Shown here piece by piece: positions 20,649 to 33,228 of a stretch of DNA of 64,000 bases (its first letter is position 1; each line of letters starts with the position of its first letter). Made by a program: the position numbers and the translations under genes. The DNA lies in NCBI RefSeq assembly GCF_040712315.1, contig NC_134017.1, positions 51,891,636-51,955,635 on the forward strand, in the 5' to 3' direction. The notes beneath the pieces were generated by a model, which saw only the letters and a list, made by a program, of their open reading frames with translations, made no database searches and had not been told where the DNA came from. This stretch comes from Castanea sativa. Taxonomy: Eukaryota > Streptophyta > Magnoliopsida > Fagales > Fagaceae.

Positions 20649-21769
20649 GAGTTGAGACATACCTTTATAAATGGCATAAAAACTATATTGTATGTGTGCT
20701 AGTGGCTTGTCTACTAAGTCTAGTTTAATTAAATGCAAGCCAGATTCAAATAATTGCAATATTCATTTTAAAATCATTTGTTTTGCCAAAGCCGGACCAA
20801 GAGAACTTCTAATTCTACAGTAGTAAATAATAGACCACTACATTTACAACATGCAAATAGCACAACACATGCAATTGATTGACCTCCTAACTCTTGGGGA
20901 TAATTAACTTGCATAAATTGGAGGAAATCATTCTGCAATCTGAGAATTGGTTATTAGGAAAGCATAAAAAGTTCGAAACTAATATGTAATGTAAATATAC
21001 CTATATATCAATAATGCTTCACAAAAATTGTGTGCAAACATTTGAAAACCAATTACGTTAGTGCTAAACTCAATTGACTAGCACCTCCTAGTGTTTCTGA
21101 CAAAAAATCCTAAATTCAAATTTCCCCACCTTAGACTATTGATATATCAACAAAAAAAAAAAAACCTCTATAGTTTTTGTTCATATTCTCGTCTCTACAA
21201 TGATTCATTAGTATAGGCAATCAATTTTTTAGGGAGCAATCTTGAAGGAACCAATATACATGGGATTAAATATTAAAAGCTAGCCTCGCTATATGGCAAA
21301 ATAAGCTTTGCAACCACTAAGAATCTCATTGCCATGATTCTTAGTCCAGATCAATCTCAACTAATGATATCTCATGTCAGCAAAATGAAGAGGCTATAAC
21401 TGTGATTAAATAAAGCTTTCTCTATTAACCATAGATTCTTAGGGACAACTTGTAAGATATTCCTCTGCCAGGAGAATGTTTCAAATGGTCAACCCAGCAA
21501 CAAATAATTCGTAGAAACTGAAGAAAAAAAAATCCAGAACTTATCATAAAGCTTAGAAGAAAATAATCTTAGCCATTAAATTATTGTACATTGAACATTA
21601 TTTATGTCCTTCGTCAGAGAAAACGCCGCAAGCGTAGCTAGACTGCCCGAGCTTAGCATTTCTCCACAAATCAACTCAACTGATTTTAAAACAAAATTTT
21701 TGCATATTCTGCCATAGCAACCCAGTATCAAATATGTCAACTAAAAAGGACATCTACTATTTTCAAAAT
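20649..21769. repeat. SRG1 3' flank, copy beta
   Basis: Non-coding; collinear with 3101-3940 and 48683-50060. No canonical AATAAA directly after the stop; an A/T-rich GCAATATTCATTTTAAAA stretch near 20755 corresponds to the AATAAA-bearing part after SRG1-3. Confidence 0.8.
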
Positions 21770-22165
21770 GAAAAAATTTAGTTACAAAATTGGATATAGC
21801 TTAAAACTACACCTTATTTAATATCTTTTTGTTGGAGGTGAATTTTGACAAATTCATCATTAGATTATATTTTCTTTTTAAATCCACCTTGTTTATAAAA
21901 TTTCTAGAAAATTAAAGATTAATAACTATGTTATCAATAAATTGTTTAAATTGCAAATTTTTGTAGTTTAAAATTATGTATAAAATATAATCTTATAGAT
22001 TATATAGCAAATAATATTTGATTTGTACAAAATTTGATATATGTATTAAGGGCATAAAGAAAATACAATCCAATGGTTAGATTTTTGAAATATGTAGCAA
22101 TATTAATGATATTGAATAAGGTTGTAACCTTAGATTACAACTAATTTTGTTACTAAATTTTGTCC
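21770..22165 (+). mobile_element. Mutator-type MITE in beta flank
   Basis: A 396-bp element with inverted ends (AAATTTAGTTACAAAATTGG against CTAATTTTGTTACTAAATTTT) and a 10-bp target duplication TTTTCAAAAT (21760-21769, 22166-22175). The gamma flank has the empty site near 50065. A related copy in inverse orientation lies at 2173-2560. Confidence 0.85.
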
Positions 22166-22189
22166 TTTTCAAAATAGAAAATAATGTAT

Positions 22190-23088
22190 TGCAGGGGTGG
22201 AGCCAGAGGGGGGCCATGGGGGGCACCTGCCCTCCTTGACTCCTAAAATTTCCTTGCATATGTAGTACCCGTTTGGATACTAGTGATTTCTAGTGCATTT
22301 GCGTTTTGGCTTTTTTTTTTTTTTTTTGAGAAACGCATTTCAGCTTTCCAGTGGATCTCATGCATTGTTCACGGAACCCACAAACCTTTTTTTTTAGCAA
22401 AACTTTCATTAAAAATTGGTCTCACTGCACTATTCACACATTTAAAAATTATTTTGCTATAATGTGTTCAGTTTTTAGCAAAATAAGTAGTATCCAAACA
22501 CACCCGTAGTCTACTCTAAAGTAGTTACTCACTGACACAGAGAAAAAAAAAATGAAAAAAAGGACTCCCACTTGAAAGTGACTCTGACATAGGAAAAATA
22601 AAAGAAAAATAAGTTATTCTCAAAAGACTAAACCAGATAACCTTTTGTCTGTCCCACGTTTTGCACCTATTTTAGTTTTTTTTTTTCTTTTTTATTTAAT
22701 ATCATTATTTTCACCATTTTCACTACGATACATTTCACAACATTTTATTGTTGAGTGATGCTAGAAATACTGCAAATTTTATTACTTATATCTTATAAAT
22801 TGACATGTCACCAGCCACAAAAAATAATTTCAAACATATATTCATTATATTGTTTAAATAACACTAATCATATTTTTACCACATCAATGTGTAAAATTTG
22901 TAGTAGTTATGACTATAAATTGGTTATTTTTGTTTATTTATTTTAATAAATGAAATATATTTATATTTTCTTACAATTTTATTTATTTATTTTGTTATTA
23001 TTGTTGATTAATATTTTTTAAATTAATTTCATTTTTAATATTGTTTTTTTAATTTTGCCCCCTTAAACTAAAATCTTGGCTCCGCCAC
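22190..23088. mobile_element. hAT-like element in beta flank
   Basis: Ends TGCAGGGGTGGAGCCAG and TTGGCTCCGCCAC are inverted, with flanks TAATGTAT and TAATGTAG (8-bp target, one mismatch). The gamma copy near 50085 is empty. The interior is A/T-rich and non-coding, and carries a nested MITE. Confidence 0.8.
22266..22506. mobile_element. Tourist-like MITE nested in the hAT-like element
   Basis: Inverted ends (TACCCGTTTGGATAC and GTATCCAAACACACCCG), with TAG on both sides. Similar in layout and sequence to the MITE at 13916-14176 (shared words such as GCGTTTTG, TTCACGGA and ATTATTTTGCTA). Confidence 0.75.
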
Positions 23089-23746
23089 TAATGTAGAAAT
23101 TGTTAATATGTTACATATATCGCTATGCTATGAGGACCAATGGCTTCATTACTTATTCATGACCTGAAGTATATTAATGCCTAAATTTCAAGTTTTCAGC
23201 AGTACCTTTACATGATAAATTTGTCATGTATTCTGATGGAACAGAGCAAAACCCTTATAGCAAGCATTAGTGTAATCTTTGAACCTAACATTGACACAGC
23301 AAAAAGAAACATCAGGAAAGGCCTTAAAATAAGCGGCATATTAAGATTTTTTAAGAAAGAAAGAGAATGACAAAAGAAGGAATGAACCTCTACACTATTT
23401 ACACCACCAAAAAAATAAAATTAGTTACTGTCATGCAATGCTCGAGGTTGAAGCTGCTTTTTTTCTCTGCAGTGGTCATAAATGGAACAAGTTTCATGTG
23501 ATGACATGCACATGAAAGTAAGTATGCAAGTTTCCATGGTCACATCCTATTTATCAGAGGAAAAGTAAAACATGGTGTTCAATGGATCGTGATCCTTTGT
23601 AACAAAGCGCTTTTCACTGCAAGTACCTTAAAAACACACTAAAGCATCTCAAATAAGTGGGTTGACCAAACAAAATGGCCCTTAATAGTTTAACATCACT
23701 CATCCCTCAATCTAACAAGAAGTTATAATTTAGACAATATTAATAA
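23089..23746. repeat. Beta flank remainder up to copia II
   Basis: Non-coding and collinear with 50085-50830. No gene seen. It ends at the 5' LTR of copia II. Confidence 0.75.
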
Positions 23747-23889
23747 TGTTAACGTGTAATAGGTTGTGGGCTTTAGGCTCACCTTGTTTATTTGTACTAT
23801 ATATATATTTGTACTACATACTACACACTTTGCCTCTTATATATTTTATTACTTGAGAAATATAATACATTCATTCAGTATTTCTAACA
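23747..23889 (+). repeat. Copia II 5' LTR (143 bp)
   Basis: TGTTAACGTGTAATAGG...TTTCTAACA, directly followed by TGGTATCAAAGCC (23890-23902), a one-mismatch form of the initiator Met-tRNA primer site. The 3' LTR stubs at 12357-12388 and 30427-30457 match its first 31-32 bp. Confidence 0.9.
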
Positions 23890-23902
23890 TGGTATCAAAG
23901 CC
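23890..23902 (+). promoter_or_regulatory. Copia II primer-binding site
   Basis: TGGTATCAAAGCC abuts the 5' LTR; the usual plant form has G at the ninth position (TGGTATCAGAGC). Confidence 0.88.
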
Positions 23903-23980
23903 ACTACTCTAATTTTCTTATTTTTTGCAGTCTTGTCTTTATTGGTATTTTTTGTTGCCTTAACTTCTCCGGTCAGTAAA

Positions 23981-25243
23981 CAGGGACGGCGCCACATTAA
24001 AAAATTATATATAATAATTTAAAATTTTTTAATTGTCTACCCTTCAAAAAAAATTTGGGAACACCTTCAGTTTTTTTTATGCCAATAAAATTAAATTTTA
24101 CTCCATAATTTCTTCTACTTTCAAGCAAAAAGAAAAAGCCCAAAAAAAATTTTGAATTAAAATCTCAAAAAAAAAAAAAAACCCAAATGCCCAATAGACC
24201 CCAAGAAAAAAAAGCCCAAGATGAATCCTAAATAGACCCAAACAGATTTTTAAATCAAAATAATTAATTTTTTATTAACTAAATACCCAATACAACCAAT
24301 ACGTGTACTCCGATTGATCAAATGGTAAAGCAAAATGGAAATCCTAACCTAAAGGAAAAAGAACCTCATCAACGACATCAAGCACATCGGCGCCTCCACC
24401 TCAAACTTAGCAGTAGAGCACATCGGGCCATCGACGACGGCAAGATCGGATTGGAGATAAGAGAAAGTGATTGCGTTGTGCCGTTGGCCTTGAGCAACAG
24501 CAACAGACCCCCCCCCCCCCACCCCTGGTCCCAGAGAACATCGACATCAGCGACGGGGAGATCGGATCAAAGATTGCCTTGGCTTAGCCTCGAGTCCTCG
24601 ACGTGCTGCCGTGTTGCCACCCCTCAAGGTATTTTAGTTCTCTACTTCTCTCCCTTTTTCTCTATCTTATCTTACATCTTTGTTGTGCTCTGAGAGTGAA
24701 AGCAGAGCTCTCTCTATTTCTCTTTGAACTAAAAAATGTTGTTGTTCTCTCTTTGGAATTGAATAACTTTATCTTATGTCTAATTGCCTTTATTTGACAT
24801 TTTGACTTTATTGGTTTGTGAGTTTGTCGTTTTGTGTATAGTGAATTTTGTGTGTTGTGAATGTTTTATATCTTTAATATTTTGTGTGATGTTGATTGGC
24901 TCTTGTGACTCTTGTCTGTTGAGTGGGGGGTGGATAAGGGTCATGGGGCTATGAGGTTGGATATTTGAGTTGGAGAAATGGACAAGTAGAGGCAGTAAAG
25001 GCATAAGAGTAACTGACCAATACATTATCAAAGACAAAAAATAAATAAATTATGTTAGGCAATGAGACTATTATACAACGATTTTAGAATATGAAAACTC
25101 ATAAAAGCAAATTGTAAATTTTATGTATTTGCGTGTTTTTTTTATTATAGTTATTGTCAATATATAAATTTCTCTTTTTATTAGATTGTGTAATTTATGC
25201 TTTTTAAGGAACACCATAAGAAAAATTCCTAGAGCCACCACTA
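23981..25243. mobile_element. hAT-like element nested in copia II leader
   Basis: Inverted ends CAGGGACGGCGCCA and TAGAGCCACCACTA, and a perfect 8-bp target duplication TCAGTAAA (23973-23980, 25244-25251). The size is 1,263 bp, with no transposase. The interior has a C10 run near 24510 and several long A runs. Non-autonomous. Confidence 0.9.
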
Positions 25244-25579
25244 TCAGTAAACCTTGTTCTTGGTGCCCTCACTTGACTGCTCCGCCACCGTCAGAGGTCC
25301 ACAAGGTTGAATCTTCGCCGCAAGAAGCTCGCTCTCTGCCACAAAGATCATTGCCCTATTCAAATCTTCACTTCGGGCCTTCGATCAGAACACAACACAT
25401 ATCATCGTGTAGATCGTCGCCCAATCTACTCAGCCTCGGCAGCCCACATCAAACACACCACGCACTCCCACATGCCGGTTGAAAATTGGGGAGATCCATC
25501 CACACACTCCACGTGCCCCCACGCACTAGAAAAAGCTCAGCACATCCAGATCAAGCGCTACACACGCCACTGGGAATCT

Positions 25580-25790
25580 CGCTAACGTCATCCGTTACGT
25601 CATCACCTGACACGTCAGCCCTTGCTGACTCATCTGCTGACGTCAACTGTTTACATTAGCCCTAGCTGTTTGCTGTCGTCATCCTACCTACGTCATTGTT
25701 GACTTTCGCAACAGTTGATTGTTGACCATTTGACTATTGACTTTAGGGCTTGACCGTTGACTTTTTTGTCAGGTTTGACTTTTTGTAGTC
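25580..25790 (+). promoter_or_regulatory. Cluster of TGACG and TTGAC motifs in copia II leader
   Basis: About six CGTCA/TGACG words (as-1/TGA-bZIP core) are followed by about six TTGAC(C/T) words (WRKY W-box core) within about 200 bp. Such motifs are known stress-responsive elements in plant promoters; here they lie in the element's leader after the LTR, so a regulatory role is inference. Confidence 0.35.
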
Positions 25791-25860
25791 CAAGTGCTCC
25801 TTGTCCTATTTTTCGTGTAGATTTCATTTTTGCAGTCCATTTTTATATATTTTTCTTCCA

Positions 25861-28800
25861 AATGAAGATTAAGGATAGGTCTTCTTCTTATTGCAACAAT
25901 CATCACCGAGAATCCAAAAAACATTTTTGCAATTTTTGAAAACGTTTTGGCCATAATATTGAGATTTGCTATCAACACAACAAATCAACTGTTTCCATTT
26001 TTTCTGCTACTGTTTCTAGCACTATGAGTATCCAACCAATGGTTGATAGTGCTCCTATTCCTTTTCTCTCTCAGTTTCATCTAGTATGTCCCCTTCCTTT
26101 TGGCTTATGGATTCCATTTGTTGCAACCGGATGACAACTCATTTATCCTTATTTTCTCAACTTAAACTTGTATCACACCCTCTTAATATTCGCACAACTA
26201 TTGGTTCCACAATATTTGGTCATAATATAGGTCTATCTCGACCTCCAACCTCTCGGTTCCTGGGGTCTTTGATGTTCCTAACCTTTCTTACAATTTATTT
26301 TATGTTGGAAAATTAGTTAAATTGGGTTATCGCACTACCTTTGATGATTCTAGGTGTATTGTGCAGGATTCAATGACAGGCCAAGAGCTTGGGACCGGTC
26401 CCAGAGTTGGGCATATGTTTCCCATGGACAACCTTCGTCTTTCACCTGTTGGTCCTATTTCTGTTACTGCTGCAATTTCTTCTATTCCTTCCCTTGCATT
26501 TTGGCATGCTCGAATTGGTCACGCATCTTGCTCTCAAATACAACACTTGGCTTCAAGAGGTTGGTTAGGTTCAATGTCCACAAAAAATTTTATTTGTGTT
26601 TCATGTTAGTTAGGTTAACAATCAGCTTTGCCTTTCAATACTAGTGAATCAATGTCCACTAATATCTTTGACCTAATTCATTCTAATGTCTAGGGGCCTT
26701 CCACTGTCTCTAGTATTGGTGGATCTCGATATTTTGTTTTCTTTGTTGATGATTATTACCGCTATAGTTGGATTTTTCATATGAAATATCATTTTGAATT
26801 ATTGCAACTATATTCTAACTTTGCAAAAATGATTGAAACACAATTTTCAAAAAGTATCAAAATTTTTTGATCTGATAATACTCTTGAATACACTCAATAT
26901 GCTTTCCATATTGTTTTACATTCCTATGGTACTGTTCATCAATTAACTTGTCCAGGTACCTCTCTGCAAGATGGTAGAGCCAAACAAAAATTTCGTCATA
27001 TTCTTGATACTCTTCGTGCTCTCCTTCTCTCTGCCAAAGTTCCTGCTCCTTTTTGGGGCAAAGCTGCTCTTCATGTTTTTCATGCTATTATCGCATTCCC
27101 AGTGCTATCATCCAAAATAAAACTCCATTTTAGTGCCTTTTTGGGTCACCTCTAGACTATCACCACCTTCACTCCTTCGATTCTACCTGTTTCGTTGTTC
27201 TTTAGCCACATGAGCAAAACAAACTTAAACCTTGGTCTAGACTCTTTTTTTTTCTTGGCTATGGAAAAACTCAAAAGGTGTATCGGTGTTATGATCCTGT
27301 CTCTCATCGCCTTCGTATCTCCCGCAATGTTGTCTTTTGGGAACATAGCTCCTTTGTCGAGCTCTCTCATATCCACACCTCTCTATCTACCCTTTTTGTC
27401 TTAGATCTTTTTCCAGATAAGCCACATATTCCTTCTACAGTTACTCTTGATCCTCCAATAGACTTCTCTGTCCAACCACCAGATATTTTTGATACTTCTC
27501 CTAGATCACCCTCTAATGAACAGGTGGAAGATGAATAGGTCGAAGATAAGCCACCCAACCCTAAGCTTGGGTCCCTTGCTCCTACTCCTGCCTGCTAGAA
27601 GATCTTGCATAAGACATTCCACCTCGTCACTCAACTTGGGTATGATCCATTCCTGCACATTTACTTAACTATCATTGTTATACTGCCTTTGCTACATTGC
27701 ACAAGCCTTACACCTATCGTAAGGCCTCCATAAACCCTTTATGGTAGATTGCAATGAAAGAGAAACTTGATGCATTATCTAAGAACCATTCTTGGGATTT
27801 GGTGACTCTCCCCCCTGGGAACTCTATGGTTGGTTGTAAGTGGATCTACAAGATCAAGACTCACTCTAATGGATCCATTGAGCGATATAAATCTCGTCTT
27901 GTGGAAAAAGGTTTTACACAGGATTATGAGATTGATTATGAAGATACCTTTGCTCTGGCTGCTCGAATCTCATCTGTTCGTGCCTTCTTAGCTGTTACCG
28001 TTACTAGTAAATAGGACCTTTTACCGATAAATGTCAAAAATGTCTTCCTTAATGAAAATTTAAGTGAAGAAGTTTATATGCAACCTCCTCTTAGTCTCTC
28101 TATTGAACTGAACAAGGTTTGTCACTTTCGACGTGCACTTTATAGCCTTAAACAAGCTCCACGAGATTGGTTTTCCAAATTCAGCTCTACCATCTCTTGT
28201 TTGAGTTACATTGCTAGTCATTATGATTCTGTCTTATTTCTTCGTCGCACCAACAAAGGCACCATTTTGCTTCTCATATATGTGGATGATATGATCATTG
28301 TTAGGGACATATTTTTATGTAATTGGCATATCCTTTGACAAAACGCACTTTACTTGTATTTTGGTAAATCTAAGTAGATTCAAAATGATCATTACAAGTG
28401 GTTAAATTGAAGACATGAAGATTACTCAAGAACTACTCAAGAAAAGTGCAAATTTCAGGTCTTGATACCTCCTTGACAGAAGCTCGATCTGTCGAGATTT
28501 ATTAAAGCTCGACAGATGTCCCGATCGATCGAGCTTACGGGATTCAGTTTACAGCCAGCAACGTTTTTACTCTAAAAATGCTATTTTTTTTATAAGTTTG
28601 TATAATTCTTATTAGACTAGGAAAGCCCAAGGTTTGTGTAAATTTATTTGGAATAGGAGAGCTCATTAAAACTCCTATTTAAAGGAGGTGGAAAAAGAAA
28701 AACCTAACCCTATAGAGTTTCATAAGGTTTTCTTTTTGAAACCCTAGCCTCCTCCTGCAGAAGAAAGAGTTCTTGCTGCGTTTCTTGTACGCCTTTAGGT

Positions 28801-30288
28801 TTTGTAACCAAGCAAAGTCTCTTGCACCAACATTGAAGATCTTATTGGTGTTTTTATATGAAGCTACTGCAAATCAACTACAACAATCAAAGGGTTGTTG
28901 TAGAGTTAGTCACGTACTGGGATTCATGCAAATGAGTAAGCCGCGTACTGGGATCCGCGCGTCAAATTGGTTAGTCACGTACTTGGGAACCATGCATTGA
29001 AAGGAGAAATTGTCACTACAGAACAAGTCCAATTAGGTATTGAGGTAAGGGTTCAACTGTAGGTTGATAAGGTACTTGGGATTTCTTTACTTGTAACCGC
29101 TTGTTATGATAATAGTGGAATTTCGGGAGTGGTGACCTTAAAATCACCCGATGGGATTTTTGCCATGTAGGTTTTCCCCATTCGTAAACAAATCACCGTG
29201 TCATTTAATTTTCGCTATATACTTAGTTTAATTGGTGATTTGTTTGTGCTACCACGCGCTTTGCATGTTAATTTGATTCATTAATAACTTGGCTGATTAA
29301 TCAACTTAATTCATTTCAAGGGGTCAAAACGTTTTTGGCCTATCAATCATAACTAGTGATGATCTCAATGGCATTCAAGAACTCAAGGATTTTCTCAGTC
29401 AACAATTTGAGATGGAAGATCTTGAACATCTAGACTACTTCTTGGGTCTTGAATTCACTCATTTCACAAATGGTCTTTATATTACTCAGGTCAACTATGC
29501 TTCTGAACTTTTGTCTTGAGCTGGACTCACTGATAACAAAACTGTTGACACTCCAGTTGAATTTAATACTCATCTAACTCCCTCAAGAGGGGGGGGGAGC
29601 CATTTTCTAATCCCTCTTTTTACAAATGATTGGCTGGCAGCCTAGTTTATCTCACTGTCACTCGTCCAGACATTTCTTATGTTGTTCACTAGGTAAACTA
29701 GTATCTGTCTGCTCCACGATCGACTCACGATACTGATGCTCTACGCATTCTTCAATACCTGAAGGGCAGTCTCTTCCGTGGTCTTTTCTACTCTATTCAG
29801 TCTCTTATTGTTCTCTGTGCATTCTCTGATACTGATTGGGTAGGAGATCCCACTAATCACAAGTCCACCACTAGTTATTGCTTTTTTCTTGGTTCTTCTC
29901 TAATTTCCTAGCAAAGTAAGAAACAAACCCTTGTGGCCCGCTCTAGTACTGAAACAGAATATCGTGCCATTACTGATACCACATCTAAGCTCTTTTGGCT
30001 ACGATGGCTTCTTAAGAACTTAGGCGTGTCCACATCCTTTGCTACTCCTCTTTACTATGACAACCAAAGTGTCATTCACATTACTCACAATGATATCTTC
30101 CATGAACAAACTAAACACATCGAGATCAATTGTCATTTTACCCATTATCATCTTGTCTATTATGCTCTCAAGCTGTTCTCGGTCTCCTCAAAAGATTAAC
30201 TTGCAAATATCTTCACTAGGTCACATCTTAAGGGACGCCTTTATGCTTTAGTTGACAACCTCAAGTTGGTCTCACACCCACCTTGAGT
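25861..30288 (+). pseudogene. Copia II gag-pol polyprotein (broken)
   Basis: In order: a gag zinc knuckle with one Cys codon turned to stop (CNF-stop-KRFGHNIEIC, near 25930); a protease-like segment with LMDS in place of the family's DSG motif; the GAG-pre-integrase finger (FWHARIGHASCSQIQHL, near 26510); an integrase core with several stops; a linker; reverse transcriptase from about 27754 (GCKWIYKIKTHSN, YVDDMII at 28280-28298) split by the solo LTR; then RT thumb and RNase H to about 30200 (ETEYRAITDTTSKL). Such polyproteins provide all retrotransposition functions. Many stops and frameshifts make this copy inert, though unlike copia I it keeps YVDD. Confidence 0.9.
28299..29345 (+). mobile_element. 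Solo LTR of the element A family, nested in copia II RT
   Basis: TGTTAGG...CCTATCA, 1,047 bp, with a perfect 5-bp TSD ATCAT (28294-28298, 29346-29350) and no internal sequence. It is related along its length to the LTRs of element A. Solo LTRs arise by recombination between the two LTRs of a full element. It interrupts the RT gene just after the catalytic YVDD. Confidence 0.93.
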
Positions 30289-30421
30289 CATGAATGGACT
30301 AAACACATCCAAATCGATTGTCATGTTATCCGTTATCATCTTATCCATAGTGCTTTCAAGCAATTCTCGATCTCCTCAAAAAATCAACTTGCAAATATCT
30401 TCACCAAGTCACATCCTAAGA
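30101..30421 (+). repeat. Copia II pol-tail duplication (second unit truncated)
   Basis: First unit 30101-30288, second 30289-30421. Same start point as the duplication in copia I; the second unit lacks its last part, just before the LTR stub. Confidence 0.85.
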
Positions 30422-31029
30422 GTACGGTTAACGTGTGATAGGTTGTGGGCTTTAGGCATGAGTTCCTATTCTTCAACACTTTAAGACTCAAGAGTGATTT
30501 TTATTCTTTCCACATTATATATTTTCAAAATATATTTATCATTTTCTTCCTTTTTGGATACAGTATTCTTTTCACATTATTGATTGCTCTATACCTAACA
30601 CATTTGTTTTGTTCACACCTTTATTAACCATTACGCATGCAAAACAACAAACAAGATTTGAGTGAGATAGTATCATGTTTGGTGGGGAACCATTTTTGCA
30701 CATTCTTTCACAATTTTTTTACTTCATACATCAGTAGGTTGTACAAACACTGCTAATCAATTAATTTCTAGTATCTTAGTTTCGAAATTAAAAAGCAAGA
30801 ACCACAACTGAATTATTAAAGAGCAGAGGATTTTCTCACAACCACAAGAACACGTCGTAGATAGAGAGGAGAGACATCAGAGGAGAGAGAGGCACCGAGC
30901 TCTCTACTGTGAGAGAGAAATTGGGTAAAATCTCTTGCTGTCTTTTGATTTGTTTTTGCTATGATTTGTATTTATTCTATAGTAGTAAAAGGTAAATGTA
31001 TGACTATTATTCAATTCGGAAGCAGGCCG

Positions 31030-31500
31030 AGAGTTGAAATCTAAGATGCTAAAGAAATAGATGAGTCAAAATAATTCAAACCATAAACTAAACAACTAGT
31101 CCTAACGACTAGACGACCTGAAGATGAGTTGAAACAGCAACCTGAAAGGTTTACAGACGAAACCTTTGATAAAAAGAAAACTCTTGAATTGCATGATGTG
31201 TGGAATTTAGAGCAAGAATAGGAGAGCCAAGAAGGTATTGAAACTGCTATTGAAGAAATACATATAGACAAATTCGCTACTATTATGTCTATTTCTATGC
31301 CGATTACAACTTACTTAGCTACACATATTAAGCTACAACATGCCGAAATCAAAACAAAAGAAGATAGTATCATGAGAGTAGAGATCACAGAGCAGGAGGG
31401 TAGGATTGTCATACATGTTGTCCGAAGGGAACTTGGAAATTGGAATGCGAGTCAAAAAAAGATTGGCATGAATGGGAACGTCATCACATTCAATTTCTAA
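31030..31500 (+). pseudogene. Unrecognised coding-like remnant, copy beta
   Basis: Same frame as 12950-13421, with the same internal TAG (31218-31220) and TAA end (31498-31500); only scattered substitutions. Family not recognised. Confidence 0.5.
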
Positions 31501-32489
31501 CTTTTTTTTTTTTGCTTGAGTTATACATAATTACACAAGGAACAATACCAAATCTGATTTTTCATTCTTGATAAATTTGATGCCATAGTTGAAAACAGAA
31601 AAGGAACTACCAATCTTATCATTGCTACCTCCAACAAAGAAGGTGAAGTATCAAAGTCATTCTTGTAATGTCACTCTAAGGATGCTGTTTAATAAACTGA
31701 GGACATTAGTACTTCAACATTTCAAAGCTCAAGCTCCAGTTTGCACCAACTAAGGAAGACGGATGCAACCGTCATAGTTCTAGGAAAAACAAAATTAAAT
31801 ACATTGAAATTCAAGAATTGTGATCTAGTTTCAATGTGGGGTCATCTAGTTACCTTTAATAGACTACGTTCTAGTTTCTTTGTGATGTTTGTTGTCCAAA
31901 TCGCACCTCCTTTTCTCCTACTATCTACTTATCAAAAAAAAAGTTCTAAGTTTGTTTAAGCTAGAAAGTTACTAGTACAATTTTAATTAGGTTTTACTAT
32001 AACAAAGGTATTCCTGTAATTTCTAGATTTTATGGAGCGGAGCCTATCAAATGTCTATGATTCTTATTTTATATTTATTTTGAGACATTTTTCTGTTTGG
32101 TAGGTGCTTAATTTTCTTTGTTCTCAAAAGTCCTAGTTGGTGTGAGCACCAAAATTTTTTGTTGATCTGATTGATCATACTTAACACAGATTGATGTTAT
32201 TGGACGTTGATAGTTTTTAGAATTAAAATTTTATCTTCTCTAATGCTTGTATTTAACGTAATTAATTGTGAATTATTTCCATTGCTTACTTGGGTATAAA
32301 GTTATTTCCTTTTCTTCTAATATCTAATTGGGAGCACTATTTAAAGCTTCCATAATTCACTATTATAGGCAGCTGATCATGGATTAATGATATCTAGTTT
32401 GAAATTTTTTTTTTCCAAGCTTGGCTAACTCTAAGAAACTCCAGTGGTTTTAGGACTACAACCTATTTTACAACTGTTTTGTCATTTTT

Positions 32490-32643
32490 TTTTTTATAGA
32501 GAATTTCAACATATGACGTCTGCTCCTGTGATACTCTTTATTATCAAACCAAAACACCAATAATTTTTTTTGTAAGCGGGGATTAAACCTCAGATCTCTT
32601 ATTCAATTATCATAAATTTTACCAATTGAGCTAACTGAAACCT
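32490..32643 (-). mobile_element. tRNA-derived SINE, X-beta copy
   Basis: Orthologue of 14672-14825 with the T-run (A tail) at its left end and box B complement (GATTAAACCTCAGATC) inside. Confidence 0.8.
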
Positions 32644-32728
32644 GCTGTAATTTACTATTATAGGTAGCTGATCATGGATTAATGAAATCTAGTTTGAAAT
32701 TTTTTTTTTTTCAAGCTTGGCTAACTCT

Positions 32729-33228
32729 AAGCCCTCGTTTGAGAGGTGTGAATGGAATGGAATGAAAAGAATAATTTTAGAATATTCTTCTCTTCCCTAG
32801 TTTGGGAGTTTTAATGGAGGAAATGGAAAGTCAATTCCCTTTTTTTGGAGTTTAAGTGGAAGGGAATGAAATAGATAGGAGGGAATACCCATTCTTTTCT
32901 ATTCTCTTATAACCTCAAATTTTCATTTCTTCCAAAATTAGGAGAAATGAGAGGAAATGGAATTAGATTTAATAAATTTTTTACTAAAACTCCCAATATA
33001 TTCAACCATTTATTTTAAAATAAGGGTCTACTAGTAATGTTATCATAAAATGATTTCATTCCATTCCCTCTATATTACTCCTAAACAAGATTACTTACAT
33101 TCCATTCATTTCCATTTCTTTATTTCAAAATATTTAATGATGGTTACTTAATTCTATTCCATTCCATTCATTTCCATTCTCCTATGATCATTCCATTCCA
33201 TTCTCTTATAAACTCTTAAACGAAGTCT
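32729..33228. mobile_element. Foldback Tourist-like element, X-beta copy
   Basis: Orthologue of 14911-15463: GCCCTCGTTTGAGAGG start, inverted GAATGGAATG-rich halves, CTCTTAAACGAAGTC end, TAA on both sides. Confidence 0.8.

Larger units (their letters stand above)
23747..30457 (+). mobile_element. Copia II: near full-length but broken Ty1/copia element
   Basis: A short 5' LTR (23747-23889), primer-binding site, leader with a nested hAT-like element, decayed gag-pol, a nested solo LTR in RT, and a 3' LTR stub (30427-30457) cut at the same base as in copia I. It shares the pol-tail duplication with copia I. The 3' LTR remainder and about 0.1 kb of host sequence are missing compared with the downstream fourth X segment. 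Confidence 0.9.

Noticed and set aside
24322..24693. 123-codon frame with poly-Pro part
   Set aside because: It lies inside the hAT-like element in the copia II leader and depends on a C10 run; no recognised domain.
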